From assembly GCF_014650915.1 (NCBI RefSeq), contig NZ_BMVW01000014.1, positions 88,126 to 152,125 of the forward strand: 64,000 bases of DNA. The letters are read 5' to 3'. The notes under the pieces are model-generated. The model was not told the DNA's origin, did no database searches, and saw nothing but the letters and a program-made list of their open reading frames with translations. Below, piece after piece: positions 23,918-33,218 of this stretch; positions within the stretch are counted from its first letter, which is position 1; each line of letters opens with the position of its first letter. The stretch comes from Streptomyces poonensis. GTDB lineage: Bacteria > Actinomycetota > Actinomycetes > Streptomycetales > Streptomycetaceae. A program made the translations under genes and the position numbers.

Positions 23918-24784
23918 GTTGATCACTATGCCGCGCACAGGGGAAGAAGGCTACGTGATCCATCGATGCGACGTCCTTCCCGTCGGCCAGGCCGGCACTG
24001 TGCTGACCGCGCCGGTCCCAGTCCCGGGCGGTGCGTGTCTGGGTCATCGCGTCTGGGCCATCAGTTCCGCCGCCGGCTCCCGAGCCCCGACCCCGCGTGC
24101 CGACTGCGGACACGGTCGGGTACGGCCTGGAAGTGCCGCCGTGCATGCTTCCCTCCGACGGGCGGCCGGGAGTCCGGGCATCGTCCTGGTTCATAGTCGC
24201 AGCACCCCGATCGATTGCTCGAACGGGGCCGCAGAGGCATCGGGCGACTGGGCCGGCCCGTGAGTGCGCTGCCGCTGCCGCTGCCGAAGACGCTCGACCA
24301 ATCCGATTCCGCAGAACGCGGATGTGCCACGCCATGTGACTGAAGGGCGTCGACCACAAGATCGCCACGCTCCGCCAGCGTGAAGCCGAACAGGAACACG
24401 GGCAGCAGGCGGCCGCCGGACCGTACTGGTCCGGCGGGCTCGGCATGGACGACGGGCGGCCGCCTGCTGCTGACAGGCTCCTTCTGAAGGCGGTCCGCAT
24501 CCTGGCATCGGGCCGACAGCGGCGTGGAGCCGGCTGCCGTCGGCGCCGCGTGGGCTGTCCATGATCTCGCTGGGGAACGCCATGGCCGGGCCGGGGCGGT
24601 GCAGGGCGCCTGCCTGCTGACATGGCTGCGGCTGGGCCGATGGAGTGGCCGCGGGCTGCGTGCGGCCAGTCGCCGGGGAGCGGAGCGGGACTGCGGTTCA
24701 GATGGCGGAAGCGGCCCGTACGGTGCGCCCGCCCGCGCGCACTGGGGGCACCCGGAGGAGACCGCGGAAAGTGAGGCAGCGGCA
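23918..24784. other. Long region without a definable gene, containing nested inverted repeats
   Basis: About 870 bases ahead of the phosphatase start. Reading frames extend upstream of the phosphatase from 24524 but lack domain-like sequence. The only clear structure is the nested inverted repeat at 24402-24470. Short Gly-Cys-Cys-type triplet repeats (GCTGCC, about 24270-24290) also occur. Confidence 0.4.
24402..24470. repeat. Nested, mutually exclusive hairpins
   Basis: A perfect 16-base inverted repeat, GCAGCAGGCGGCCGCC (24402-24417) with GGCGGCCGCCTGCTGC (24455-24470), encloses a second perfect 10-base repeat, CCGCCGGACC (24413-24422) with GGTCCGGCGG (24428-24437). The two stems share bases 24413-24417, so they can only partly coexist. 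It lies about 315 bases ahead of the GAF-PP2C phosphatase. Confidence 0.7.
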
Positions 24785-26179
24785 GTGACGGAGTACAGGC
24801 AGAACCCACCGGGCGGGGACGGCGTTCCGCAGGACGGCGCCGCACCGCCGGGTGAGGTGCCCTACACGTCCCTGCTCGACCTGCCGCTCAGCTCCGACCT
24901 GGACCGCATCGGCGAGCAGCTGCACGCCCTGGCCCGTGCGCAGAGCACGCTGCAGGAGCTGCTCCAGGCGGTGGTGAACATCACCGGCGAACTCGAACTG
25001 CCCATGGTGCTGCGGCGCATCGTGCGTACCGCGATGGACCTGGTGGGCGCCCGCTACGGGGCCATGGGCGTGCTCGACGCGGAGGGCAGGCTCCTGGACG
25101 AGTTCATCCCGCTGGGACTCACCGCCAAGGAGCTGGCCGACCTGGACGGTGTGGAGCTCCCGCGCGGGCGGGGGCTGCTGGGGCACCTGATCCACCATCC
25201 CGAGCCGTTGCGGGTCAGGGACATCTCCCGCCATCCGGAGTCGGCCGGTTTCCCGCCCGGGCACCCGCCCATGAGCACGCTGCTCGGCGTCGCCATCAGC
25301 GTGCGCGGACGGATCTACGGCAACCTCTACCTCTCCGAGCGCAGGGACGGGCAGCCCTTCGACCGGCACGACGAGGGCGTGATCCGGGCGCTCGCCGGCA
25401 CCGCCGGGGTGGCGATCGAGAACGCCCGCCTCTATCAGCAGGTACGCAACAATGCCGTACAGTTCCAGCGGCTGCTGCTGCCCCGCCTGCCCGACCTGCG
25501 GCCCTTCCTGGCCGGGGCGGCCTATCGGCCGGCCAGCGCCCCGGCCGCCGTGGGCGGTGACTGGTACGACGCCATGCTGCTGCCCGACGGAGCGTGCGCG
25601 GCCGTGATCGGCGACGTAGTGGGGCATGACCTGCGGGCCGCGGCCGACATGTCCCAGCTCCGCAACATGCTGCGGGCCCTGTACCACGACAGGAACGCCG
25701 CGCCCGGCACCTCCCTCACCCGGCTCGACCGACTCATGCAGGCCGCCCCGGGTGAGGCGCCCATCGCCACCGTGCTGCTGGCCCGCCTGGAACCCGCCGA
25801 CGGCGCATGGCAACTGCGCTGGTCCAGCGCCGGGCACCCGCCGCCGCTCCTGGTACTGCCCGACGGGCGGGTCCGCTACCTGGACACCGAGCCCGGAGTT
25901 CCCCTCGGCGTGTCGCCGGATCTGCCGCGGTGCGACCACTGCCGAGCGGTGCCGGTGGACAGCACTGTCGTTCTCTACACGGACGGCCTGGTGGAGATCC
26001 CCGGCCAGCCACTGGACCGAGGGCTGGACGCACTCGCCGTCACCGCTTCCCGGTACGCCGGACATCCACCGGAGGAGATGTGCCGGGCGCTGCTCGACCA
26101 CCCGCCCGGCAACGGGCACGACGACAAGGCGGTCATCGCCCTGCGCACCCCGCCTCTGACGGGCTACGCCCGCTCCTGA
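24785..26179 (+). CDS. GAF-domain PP2C/SpoIIE-type serine phosphatase
   Basis: A 464-residue soluble phosphatase. Residues about 35-235 contain a GAF sensor domain (RTAMDLVGARYGAMGVLDAE, then LGVAISVRGRIYGNLYLSER). Residues about 245-460 are a SpoIIE/RsbU phosphatase with metal-ligand motifs VGGDWYDA, VIGDVVGHDLRAAADM, SAGHPPPLL, LYTDGLVE and DDKAVIAL. It dephosphorylates an anti-sigma antagonist, linking a signal sensed by the GAF domain to a sigma factor. A free STAS protein lies far away at 9368; a direct partnership is speculation. GTG 24785 is chosen because family similarity starts after it. Confidence 0.88.
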   Translation: MTEYRQNPPGGDGVPQDGAAPPGEVPYTSLLDLPLSSDLDRIGEQLHALARAQSTLQELLQAVVNITGELELPMVLRRIVRTAMDLVGARYGAMGVLDAEGRLLDEFIPLGLTAKELADLDGVELPRGRGLLGHLIHHPEPLRVRDISRHPESAGFPPGHPPMSTLLGVAISVRGRIYGNLYLSERRDGQPFDRHDEGVIRALAGTAGVAIENARLYQQVRNNAVQFQRLLLPRLPDLRPFLAGAAYRPASAPAAVGGDWYDAMLLPDGACAAVIGDVVGHDLRAAADMSQLRNMLRALYHDRNAAPGTSLTRLDRLMQAAPGEAPIATVLLARLEPADGAWQLRWSSAGHPPPLLVLPDGRVRYLDTEPGVPLGVSPDLPRCDHCRAVPVDSTVVLYTDGLVEIPGQPLDRGLDALAVTASRYAGHPPEEMCRALLDHPPGNGHDDKAVIALRTPPLTGYARS

Positions 26180-26548
26180 GATGAGTGCGAGGACGCGCCC
26201 AGCCGAAACCAGTGAGGCCGGACGCGTGCGCCCGCCCTGCGGGCTGGACAGCCTCCCGGGTGATACGGGCGGCGTCCGTCGCCCGTTCCTGCCGGGCCCT
26301 GTTCTCGTACAGCTGATCCGTTGTCAGCGGCACCACGGAGCACGTGTTGAGCCCCGGTGCCGTTCGAGCAGCGATCGCTGATCGCATGGCGTCAGATCTC
26401 GCCGTCCCGCCGTCCGAGGGACGCCGAAGGGATGCCTCTCGTAGGCGGTGCCGTCGCCGCCGGGGAGTGATGGGACCAGCCGGGGCCCGCGTGGTGCGCT
26501 GGTGCCGCGAACGACTGGTGAGGTGTCGGCCCGGCCGTCGACCGGCTG
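26180..26548. other. No recognisable gene
   Basis: About 370 bases between the phosphatase and the IS110 relic. No credible coding frame or hairpin stands out. Confidence 0.4.
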
Positions 26549-27148
26549 ATGCCTGGGATCAGCGCGAGGCGTGGCCCGTATGTGCTCGTGACCAGCACGA
26601 ACAGTCCGATCACGAGGAAGGGCAAGTCGATCTACCGCGGTATCGACTGGGCGGAACAACACCACGACGTAGCCCTGTCCGACGACATCGGCGAGCTACT
26701 TGCCAAGCGACACATCTCCGACGACGCAGCTGGCTCGCGTCTCCTGCTGGACCTGCTCGCCGAGTACGGCGACAGCGGGAGAACCGATGCCGTGGCGATC
26801 GAGCCCCCCCAGCCGGCCTGCTGGTCACGGTACTGCGGCAGGGCGAACGCCAGGTCTACGCGATCAAGCCGATGACTGCGGCCCGCTACCGCGACCGGCA
26901 CGCCGTCTCGCGCAAGAAGTTCGACGCGAGCGACGCCCTGGTACCGGCGAACAACCTGCGCACGGCCATGCACCCCCCGGCCGCCGCCCAACGGCTCAGA
27001 CCTGGCCCGCGCCGGCGCCGTCCTCGCTCGCGCCCAGCAGGACGCCCTGTGGAACCGGCAGGTCATCGCCAACGAGCTGCGCTCGCTGCTGCGGGAGTAC
27101 TTCCCGGCCGCTCTGGCGGCCGGCCCCCTGAGCGCGGCGCGGACCTGC
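26549..27148 (+). pseudogene. IS110-family transposase relic
   Basis: The start YRGIDWAEQHHDVALSD, with the first acidic residue of a DEDD transposase, is followed by DDAAGSRLLLDLLAEYGDSG and VAIEPP. The frame then shifts near 26815 to LLVTVLRQGERQVYAIKPMT and YRDRHAVSRKKFDASDALV, and shifts again near 26990 to DLARAGAVLARAQQDALW and ELRSLLREYFPAALAA. The C-terminal half with the Ser motif is missing after about 27148. Two frameshifts and truncation make it inactive. Confidence 0.75.
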
Positions 27149-27202
27149 GTGACCAGCAAAGTTTCCTTGCCCATGGTGGCGACGGCAGCCGATCATTCGC
27201 TC

Positions 27203-27511
27203 ATGAGACCCGAAGTGCAGACGTTCGTCGCTGATGGCCCGTTGCCCGACTGGGACGCGAGCGAAGAAGAGATCGACAGCCGCGTCCAGCAGCTCGATGC
27301 CATCTCGGCACCCGTCACGGAGGAGGAAGCCCAGGCGCTCGTCTCCTGTTTCGGCCCGGACGATTGCTACGGCGTCGCCTGGACTCTTCTCCACCTCATT
27401 GAGACCGGCCCGGACCCCGTCCTGACCACCGACCCTGGGCCGAAGGCCAACGAGTGGCACCAGCGGCTCCACGACCGCGCCGTGTTCGCAGGACTCATCT
27501 CGAGAAGTTGA
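27203..27511 (+). CDS. Small acidic hypothetical protein
   Basis: A 102-residue acidic protein (MRPEVQTFVADGPLPDWDAS start) with a helical centre (DSRVQQLDAISAPVTEEEAQ) and CFGPDDCYGVAWTLLHLIET, resembling the compact helical proteins of the Imm (immunity) type, though no family is identified. It lies between a broken IS110 and the truncated third IS701-like transposase, in the position where elements A and B carry passenger genes. ATG 27203 is preferred to one 18 codons upstream, which falls in the IS110 relic. Confidence 0.55.
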   Translation: MRPEVQTFVADGPLPDWDASEEEIDSRVQQLDAISAPVTEEEAQALVSCFGPDDCYGVAWTLLHLIETGPDPVLTTDPGPKANEWHQRLHDRAVFAGLISRS

Positions 27512-27539
27512 CGGGACAGCAACGCGAGATGTCTGCGGC

Positions 27540-28149
27540 GAGCGGAGATGCAGCGCTGCCTGACACTTGGGGCGATGGGCCGCGTCTTATAGGTGGATCG
27601 CCGGTGGTCCTGTCCATGCCCGGATGCTGGAGCCGTCGAGTTCCCACGGCTTCGACCGCGCCACCGCACACCCCCGATCCGAGGGCCGCGACGAAGGGGT
27701 ACGGCCAGCCGGGCACGAACTGGTCCGAGGACCGGCCACTGCGGTCGTGGATGTGGCAGAACACGTGGGTCGGCGCTGGTGGGGGCGTTCGGGCGGAGCC
27801 GGTGGCTGATGTCGACCGTCATCGTCAGGCGCCCGTCGGCGGCCTGCGGCATGGGAAGGCCGGCGAGAACCTGCCGCAGCCGGGGCACATCGACGTTCCC
27901 GCGGTTCAGCGCGTCGTGCATGGCGCGGTGCCCGCGCCGGTGCTCGACCACCAGTGTCAGGTCCACCGGAGCCGTGACCGGCCCGTCCGCGCACAGCAAT
28001 GCGTCCACCGGTCCGAACAGTTCGTCCCCGCGCGCGGTCAGACAGCCGAACAAGTCGTCGCGGAAGCAGGAGGCGGTCGCTGACGCTTCACCCGGAACGA
28101 CAGCAGGCAGCGGACTCACCTTCACGGCCTTCGTCGTGATCACGCGCAC
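27540..28149 (-). pseudogene. Truncated third IS701-like transposase (element C)
   Basis: From 28149 leftwards the minus strand encodes the N-terminal third of the same transposase as elements A and B (TKAVKVSPLPAVVPGEAS, LTARGDELFGPVDALLCADG, GNVDVPRLRQVLAGLPMPQA). A frameshift near 27770 leads to FCHIHDRSGRSSDQFVPGWP and YPFVAALGSG, after which the sequence diverges at about 27640. The catalytic Asp/Glu region is lost, so it is inactive. A matching element end is at 29104-29143, beyond the APH gene. Confidence 0.75.
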
Positions 28150-28277
28150 CTTGGTCGGAGCACATGATCAGACGAGGGCTGCCTCGGCGCCGGGAGAATG
28201 GTCAGGTCGGCAACCACGTTCAAAGCGCATTACGGGACGCTCCCCTCCGCGGTCGACCGGACGGTAGCGTGATCGAC

Positions 28278-29090
28278 ATGACGGCTGAGGGCGAGGCGGC
28301 AGACGAAGCTCTGGTCGGTGGCATGGTGAACGCGGGCGCGGTTCTCCGCCGAGGTGCACTCGTGGAGCGCCCTGCCCCGCGCACCGCGCGCGCCCTCCAC
28401 GCCCATCTCCTCTCGCTCGAAGAGCACGGCTTCGACGCGGCTCCGACGCCGGTCCGTCTCACCGCGGACGGCCGGGAGCAGCTGACCTTCATCCCCGGCG
28501 ACGTCGCCCTGTCGCCTTTTCCGCACTGGGTGATGACAGAGACCGCTCTGGAATCGGTGGGCTGTCTGCTGCGGCGCCTGCACGAGGCCAGTGCGGCCGT
28601 CGCGGTCGACGCAAGCGTCGAGTGGCCCCGTACCCTGGCCGACCCGGCGGGAGGAACGATGCTGTGCCACAACGATGTGTGCCCGGAGAACGTCGTCTTC
28701 CGTGACGGCCGGGCCGCGGCTCTCATCGATTTCGATCTGGCGGCACCCGGCCGACCACTGTGGGACGTCGCTATGACCGCCCGCTACTGGGTCCCCATGC
28801 TCGACCCCGCGTCCGCTGCTGCTCTCTATCCCGCAGGACTGGACGCACCGGCACGGCTGCGCATCCTGGCCGACAGCTACGGCCTCTCCCCGCAGGAGCG
28901 CGCTGAACTGCCTGGCGTCATCGAGCAGGCCACAGCATCCTGCCGGGCCTTCGCCGCCGCCCGAGTGGCCGATGGCGACCCCTTCTACATCCAGGCGCTG
29001 TCCGAGCGCGGTGGCTGGCAGCGCTGGGATCGTATACAGAGGTGGCTGAAGGCTCACGACGAGACGTTCACCGCCGCCCTGCTGGACTGA
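28278..29090 (+). CDS. Phosphotransferase of the aminoglycoside-phosphotransferase (APH) fold
   Basis: A 270-residue kinase-like protein. The catalytic loop is LCHNDVCPENVVFRDGR (H-N-D-x4-N) near residues 130-145, and the metal-binding motif IDFDLA follows. The N-lobe is short, with LTFIPGDV and WVMTETALESVGCLLRRLHE. Such enzymes phosphorylate antibiotics, choline or other small molecules; substrate unknown. ATG 28278 is used; GTG 28269 is an alternative. The gene lies between the 5' side of the truncated IS701-like transposase and a solo element end 14 bases after its stop, so it may be element cargo. Confidence 0.85.
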   Translation: MTAEGEAADEALVGGMVNAGAVLRRGALVERPAPRTARALHAHLLSLEEHGFDAAPTPVRLTADGREQLTFIPGDVALSPFPHWVMTETALESVGCLLRRLHEASAAVAVDASVEWPRTLADPAGGTMLCHNDVCPENVVFRDGRAAALIDFDLAAPGRPLWDVAMTARYWVPMLDPASAAALYPAGLDAPARLRILADSYGLSPQERAELPGVIEQATASCRAFAAARVADGDPFYIQALSERGGWQRWDRIQRWLKAHDETFTAALLD

Positions 29091-29103
29091 CGGGCCCAGA
29101 GGC

Positions 29104-29143
29104 CGAAGAACAAGCTGAGCTCCTGTGCCGGAACCTTCCTGGC
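29104..29143 (-). repeat. Solo end of an IS701-like element
   Basis: The segment GAACAAGCTGAG...CCTGTGCCGGAACCTTCCTGGC closely resembles the right end of element A (13797-13836), and further similarity extends to about 29180. It is oriented as a right-hand end and lies just past the APH stop codon. It also marks where the FAD oxidoreductase relic is cut. Confidence 0.6.
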
Positions 29144-29215
29144 CTGGGCCGTGGCGACGCGAGGCCTGAGCCTTCGAGAACAAGGTGCCGTCAACGTGAG
29201 CTGGGGCGCGAGGAA

Positions 29216-29404
29216 TCAGTGGGGATGGTTGGCCTGCGGCACCCGGGGCCTGTCCCAGTCGAAGAAGTTTCGGTTCAGGTTCTCTCCGGCCTGCCGATCG
29301 GCCTGCTCGAACAACGTGACCGTGTGGCCCCGTCGGCCCAGGCCCAGCATGAGCGCCGTTCCCAGCCCGCTGATACCCCCACCGATCACCGCAACCCGCG
29401 CCAC
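29216..29404 (-). pseudogene. N-terminal fragment of an FAD-dependent oxidoreductase
   Basis: Starting at GTG 29404 the minus strand encodes ARVAVIGGGISGLGTALML, a classical dinucleotide-binding motif, then RRGHTVTLFEQADRQAGENL and FFDWDRPRVPQANHPH, where it stops after about 62 residues. The FDW-x-RPRVPQ segment belongs to a family of large monooxygenase-like flavoproteins of about 400 residues. The remainder has been replaced by element-end sequence at 29104-29180. Confidence 0.7.
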
Positions 29405-29775
29405 CGATCTTCCCTTTGCGTCGTGTTGCGGAAGGAAAGATGGGCGACTGTCCGCAGCGACAGCGGGCTGCTGGACGCACGCCACGGCCAGCGGCGCCGA
29501 CCGCATCGCCATCAAGGACGCCCTCGACACCATCGCCGAGATCCTCATCGCGCACCTGCGGGAGGAGATCCTCACCGCGCACCTGCGGGAGGACGCCTTC
29601 GAGACGGACTGAGACCGGGGCTGACGGGAACGACGACGGCTCTGTGGACTGAGCTCTCCTGAATTCTCGGACAGCACGCCGGGTCGAAGGTTCGGTGCTG
29701 GTTTCGGCCCGGCCGGTACCGCGAGAAGCCGCACCGGGCGAGTGCTGCCGGTGGGACTACCAGGGCCTACGGGGG
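29405..29775. other. Degenerate sequence with a short coding relic
   Basis: On the plus strand a stretch ending at 29612 reads DRIAIKDALDTIAEILIAHL and then repeats (REEILTAHLREDAFETD), with a 24-base direct repeat around GCGCACCTGCGGGAGGA. It looks like the C-terminus of a small helical protein but has no start. Nothing else is recognisable. Confidence 0.4.
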
Positions 29776-30069
29776 TCAGTATGCGACGGTGAAGCGCTCG
29801 CCGATGTGCTGCGGCTTCTCGACCTCGTCGATCAGGGCCACGGCGTAGTCCTCGGTGGAAATGCGGCTGCTGCCGTTCTCGTCGGTCAGGAGGTCATCCA
29901 GACCGGTGCGGTAGGTGCCTGTGCGCTCGCCCGGCTCGATCAGCCCGGCGGGGCTGACGTTGGTCCAGCGAACGTCGGTGACGGTGCGGTAGAAGTCCAG
30001 CGCGTCACCGTGCGCGTGCATGATCTGGAGAAGGAACTCGGGGAGGCCCTCGGCGGTGTCAGCGTTCAC
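29776..30069 (-). pseudogene. C-terminal fragment of an NAD(P)-binding epimerase-like protein
   Basis: The minus strand encodes EGLPEFLLQIMHAHGDALDF, DVRWTNVSPAGLIEPGERTG, then RISTEDYAVALIDEVEKPQH and a normal stop. This is the C-terminal part of a small NmrA/SDR-type NAD(P)H-binding protein (about 210 residues when complete). The Rossmann N-terminus is gone; just upstream VVVLGNR appears in another frame followed by a stop, a last trace of it. An in-frame ATG at 30069 could give a short product but it would lack the cofactor site. Confidence 0.65.
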
Positions 30070-30519
30070 CTATTGCCGAGTACAACGACCATCCCTGACC
30101 TCGGTGCCGGGCTCTCAGCGATCCTTCGCTGTGTTCCAGGTGGTGGGAGCCAGTCTCCCGACCGGCGGAGGACCCGGAGCGACGACACGGCACCGATCGC
30201 CCGTATGGGGAGCCCAGGCGGAGGTGGTGGCACTCGGTCCGGCATCGGAGGTGACTTCGGGTGCCCAGGACTTCAAGATCACCCCGTGGTCCCCATGGGG
30301 CTGATGGTGGCCTTGGTGCTGCTGGGCTCTCGTATGCAACTGTCGCCGGTTCCCCGCGGAGCTCAGTCCGACGGTCACCGTCAGTGATCCCGGTCGGCAG
30401 CGGGGGCGCCCCAGGGGACCAGAGTCAGCGCGTGTTCGGTTCCGGAACAAATCAGTCGCCTGCACGTCGATGCTCCCGTAGGGTGCGCGGGTTGTCGTGG
30501 CGGAGGGGCGGTTCGGAAC
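30070..30519. other. No recognisable gene
   Basis: About 450 bases. A short plus-strand hydrophobic stretch (MGLMVALVLLGSRMQ, near 30298) is visible but too short to identify. Confidence 0.4.
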
Positions 30520-31509
30520 GTGGCACCCAGGGCAGTGACGCGGGAGCAATGGGCGGGTGCCGCACGGGCCGCGCTGGGCGGCGGGCGGCGGCTGGAAGCG
30601 GTCGAGCGGATCGCGGGCGGCAGTAAGAAGGGCGTGTACCGCCTGGTGATGGACGATGCGACGACGGCGATCGCCTACCTGTGGGATGACGCGGAGAACT
30701 ACTGGCCGGCGGCCGAGGGCGACGACGACCTCACCGACCCGTTCTCGCCCGGCCTCGGGCTCGATCTGTTCGAGGCTGCGCACGCGCGGTTGGACGCACT
30801 CGGCGTGCGCGTTCCGGCGATCCGTCTCGTCGATCGCTACGGCGCCCACCACCCGGCCGACCTCGCGATCGTCGAGGACCTCCCGGGCGAGAGCCTGGAG
30901 GAGTTGCTCGCGCGCGACCGGCGCGCGGCTGCTCCGGTCATGGCCCGGCTCGCGGAGTCGCTGGAGGCGATGCGGGGCCACCGGGCACCCGCGTACGGCA
31001 AGGTGGCCGTGGTCGACGGAGGAGGAACGTCGCGCGGTGCGTCGTGCGAGGGGGTGGTCCTCGACCGTGCGCTGCGGGACCTCGCCGAGGCGGCCTCGCG
31101 CGATCCGCGGATCGCGGGCGCCCGCGACCGGCTGGAGGAGCGGCTGCTGGACCTGGCGGCGGCGGTGCGGCCGCGCGCGGAGTACGCCGTCGTGCACGGC
31201 GAACTGGGGCCCGACCACGTACTGGTGGACGCTGACGGGAACCCCGTGGCGATCGACATCGAGGGTTCGATGTACTTCGACGTCGAGTGGGAGCACGTTT
31301 TTCTGCAGATCCGCCTGCACGACGCCTACCAGCCGCTGAGGGCGGCCGGGTTGGACGAGGACCGGATCGCGCTCTACCTGCTCGCACAGCGACTCTCGCT
31401 GACGGCGGGGCCGCTGCGGCTGCTCGACGGGGACTTCCCCGACCGAGCCTTCATGGCGGGCATCGCCGAGTACAACCTGAAGCGGGCGCTGGAACTGGTC
31501 CACGCCTGA
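30520..31509 (+). CDS. APH-fold phosphotransferase
   Basis: A 329-residue kinase-like protein. The N-lobe has IAGGSKKGVYRLVMDDATT and IAYLWDD; the hinge region is LAIVEDLPGESLEELLARD; the catalytic loop is YAVVHGELGPDHVLVDADGN, with Gly-Glu in place of the usual Asn/Gly-Asp, and the metal site is AIDIEGSMYFDVEWE. The catalytic base position therefore deviates (HGE rather than HGD or HND), so activity is uncertain but conservative replacement is plausible. It probably phosphorylates a small molecule. The closing segment KRALELVH is usual in the family. Monocistronic. Confidence 0.82.
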   Translation: MAPRAVTREQWAGAARAALGGGRRLEAVERIAGGSKKGVYRLVMDDATTAIAYLWDDAENYWPAAEGDDDLTDPFSPGLGLDLFEAAHARLDALGVRVPAIRLVDRYGAHHPADLAIVEDLPGESLEELLARDRRAAAPVMARLAESLEAMRGHRAPAYGKVAVVDGGGTSRGASCEGVVLDRALRDLAEAASRDPRIAGARDRLEERLLDLAAAVRPRAEYAVVHGELGPDHVLVDADGNPVAIDIEGSMYFDVEWEHVFLQIRLHDAYQPLRAAGLDEDRIALYLLAQRLSLTAGPLRLLDGDFPDRAFMAGIAEYNLKRALELVHA

Positions 31510-31673
31510 GATGCCGGGTGTCTCACTTTGTTCGCTGAACAGCTGCAGGTGAGGGTGGCTGCGGCTGGGCCCAGCCGCAGTCCGGCGGAAGGTGAGAATG
31601 CCGACGCCGTTGTCCCGGACGGGCTCGGGCGTTCACTGGTACGGACGCGTAGTCAACTGTCGCATGCTGTCGG

Positions 31674-32110
31674 TGCCGCTCATCCCTGTAATGACCTGCC
31701 GTGATCCCCGGGGCGTATCGGCTCGACGTCCCGCCGGTCTCGTCGAGGAGCGTGGACAGGTGGCCGGGGCGGGACGGCCGGCCCGCCCGGCGGCCGGGGA
31801 GAGCCAGGGGATGACGGGTCGGTGGCGGTTGCTCATGTCGTCGCGGTCCGGTTCGCGATGTGGTCCAGCAGCAGGGCGGCGACCAGTGCGGGAACGAGTG
31901 AGGCGGGCTCGCCGATACCAGGCGTCGATGTCGATCTGGCCGCACGACGCGAGGTCGGTGTTCCGCTCGCCGAGCCATTGCAGGAACGCGGTCGCATGCT
32001 TGATCTGTTCGGCGGTGAACCGTCGGCGCCGGGCGTGATGTGGCTCCGCTCGGCACGAGCCCGGAGCCGAGAGAGCATGCGCCGGGTCGCCAAGAGATTG
32101 ATCGTCCCAC
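31674..32110 (-). pseudogene. Integrase relic with internal deletion
   Basis: The minus strand shows RRRFTAEQIKHATAFLQWLG and ERNTDLASCGQIDIDAWY, the N-terminal SAM-like region of a Streptomyces site-specific integrase, and further on GRRAGRPSRPGHLSTLLDET with SSRYAPG, the end of the same protein. The catalytic middle (about 200 residues) is missing and frames change. Recognition rests on remembered family sequences. It differs from the relic at 2614-3143. Confidence 0.55.
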
Positions 32111-32454
32111 CTGGAAGAACCTTCGATGACGCGCGGAGTCCTTCCCGCGGTCGACATGTACCTCTGTTCCCCGCCGAAGGCCAAGACCGATCCGCACACG
32201 GTGATCCGCCGTGATGTCCGTGCGGGAACGCCCTGCCGGGCCTCGATACGCGAACACGGCGTCCGGTCCGGCACGGTCAGAGCGGTGTTGGAGTCGTCCT
32301 GGCCGGAGCGCCGGAAGAGACGGCGGCCCCGTGGGACACGACTGGATGCCTGTAAGCCCCGACATCGTCACGTCACGCCGACAGCGGCCAGGGACGATGC
32401 GCGTCGAAGGCGACCTGCGCTCCCCGATCGCGTACGGGCGAACACCTCTGAGTT
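32111..32454. other. No recognisable gene
   Basis: About 340 bases between the integrase relic and the broken glycosidase-like gene. Nothing identifiable. Confidence 0.4.
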
Positions 32455-33218
32455 CACCGAGGTAGCGGGCCTGGACGGCTTCGTTGCGGGGGTGCTCGCC
32501 GCGGATCCGCGGGGGGACGGCGAACCAGTCGACGATCCAGAAGGAACCGGCTCCCCGCTGGTCGGCTCCGGTGAAGGCACCGCACCCGAACTCGGTGATG
32601 ACGACGGGCTTGTCGTGGTCGCGCACCAGGCCGCGCAGGCGGTCTGTGCAAGTGGTGTGGTTGCGGCCGGAGCGGTAGAGGCTGACGCCGACCAGGTCGA
32701 ACAGCGACCAGTCGGCGTGTTCCCACCCGGCCGCGGAGTAGGTGACCGGCCCGCCGAAGCGGGCGCCGCGCGGTGGTCACGGCGATGGCGAGCAGCCTGT
32801 GGAGCCGCCGGTCGATCCGGCGCCGCAGCATGCGGTGGAAACGCACGATGAGCCGCAAGCGCAGGAACGACCGAGAACCGGGGACGATGCCGGGCGCGGT
32901 GTGGGAGAACTCGCTGCCCACCAGGAGCGTCACCCGGTCCGGGTGCTCCCGGCGAGATTCTTCCGCCGCCTCGGCGACGGCGTCCAGGTGCTCCAGGAGC
33001 TTCGGCTGAGGCAGCTCGGCGACGTCGGGCCGGATACAGACGTCGAGACCGGTCTCGGGAGCGGTGCGGGCGGCATCGATCGACCGCTTCCCGTCACCGC
33101 TGCCGATGAGCATCACCGTGGTGCAGTGCACATCACGGGCGATGATCCCCAGGTCCCGCCGCACGTCATCGGTGCTTGCCTCGCCGACCAGGCAGGAGAT
33201 GCCACGGACGGTCAGCAC
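32455..33218 (-). pseudogene. Broken TIM-barrel (glycosidase-like) protein gene
   Basis: Starting at a GTG (33218) that overlaps the membrane-protein stop, the minus strand reads VRGISCLVGEASTDDVRRDL, MLIGSGDGKRSIDAARTAPE and LLEHLDAVAEAAEESRREHP. Near 32770 the frame shifts to FGGPVTYSAAGWEHADWSLF, GLVRDHDKPVVITEFGCGAF and EAVQARYLGEL, after which the homologous sequence ends at about 32455. The ITEFGCG segment is typical of glycoside-hydrolase-like barrels. A frameshift and a lost C-terminus make it inactive. It was translationally coupled to the membrane protein. Confidence 0.65.

Noticed and set aside
24191..24583. A minus-strand frame upstream of the phosphatase as a gene
   Set aside because: Arg/Pro/Ser-rich composition typical of a wrong frame; it spans the nested inverted repeats and has no domain.
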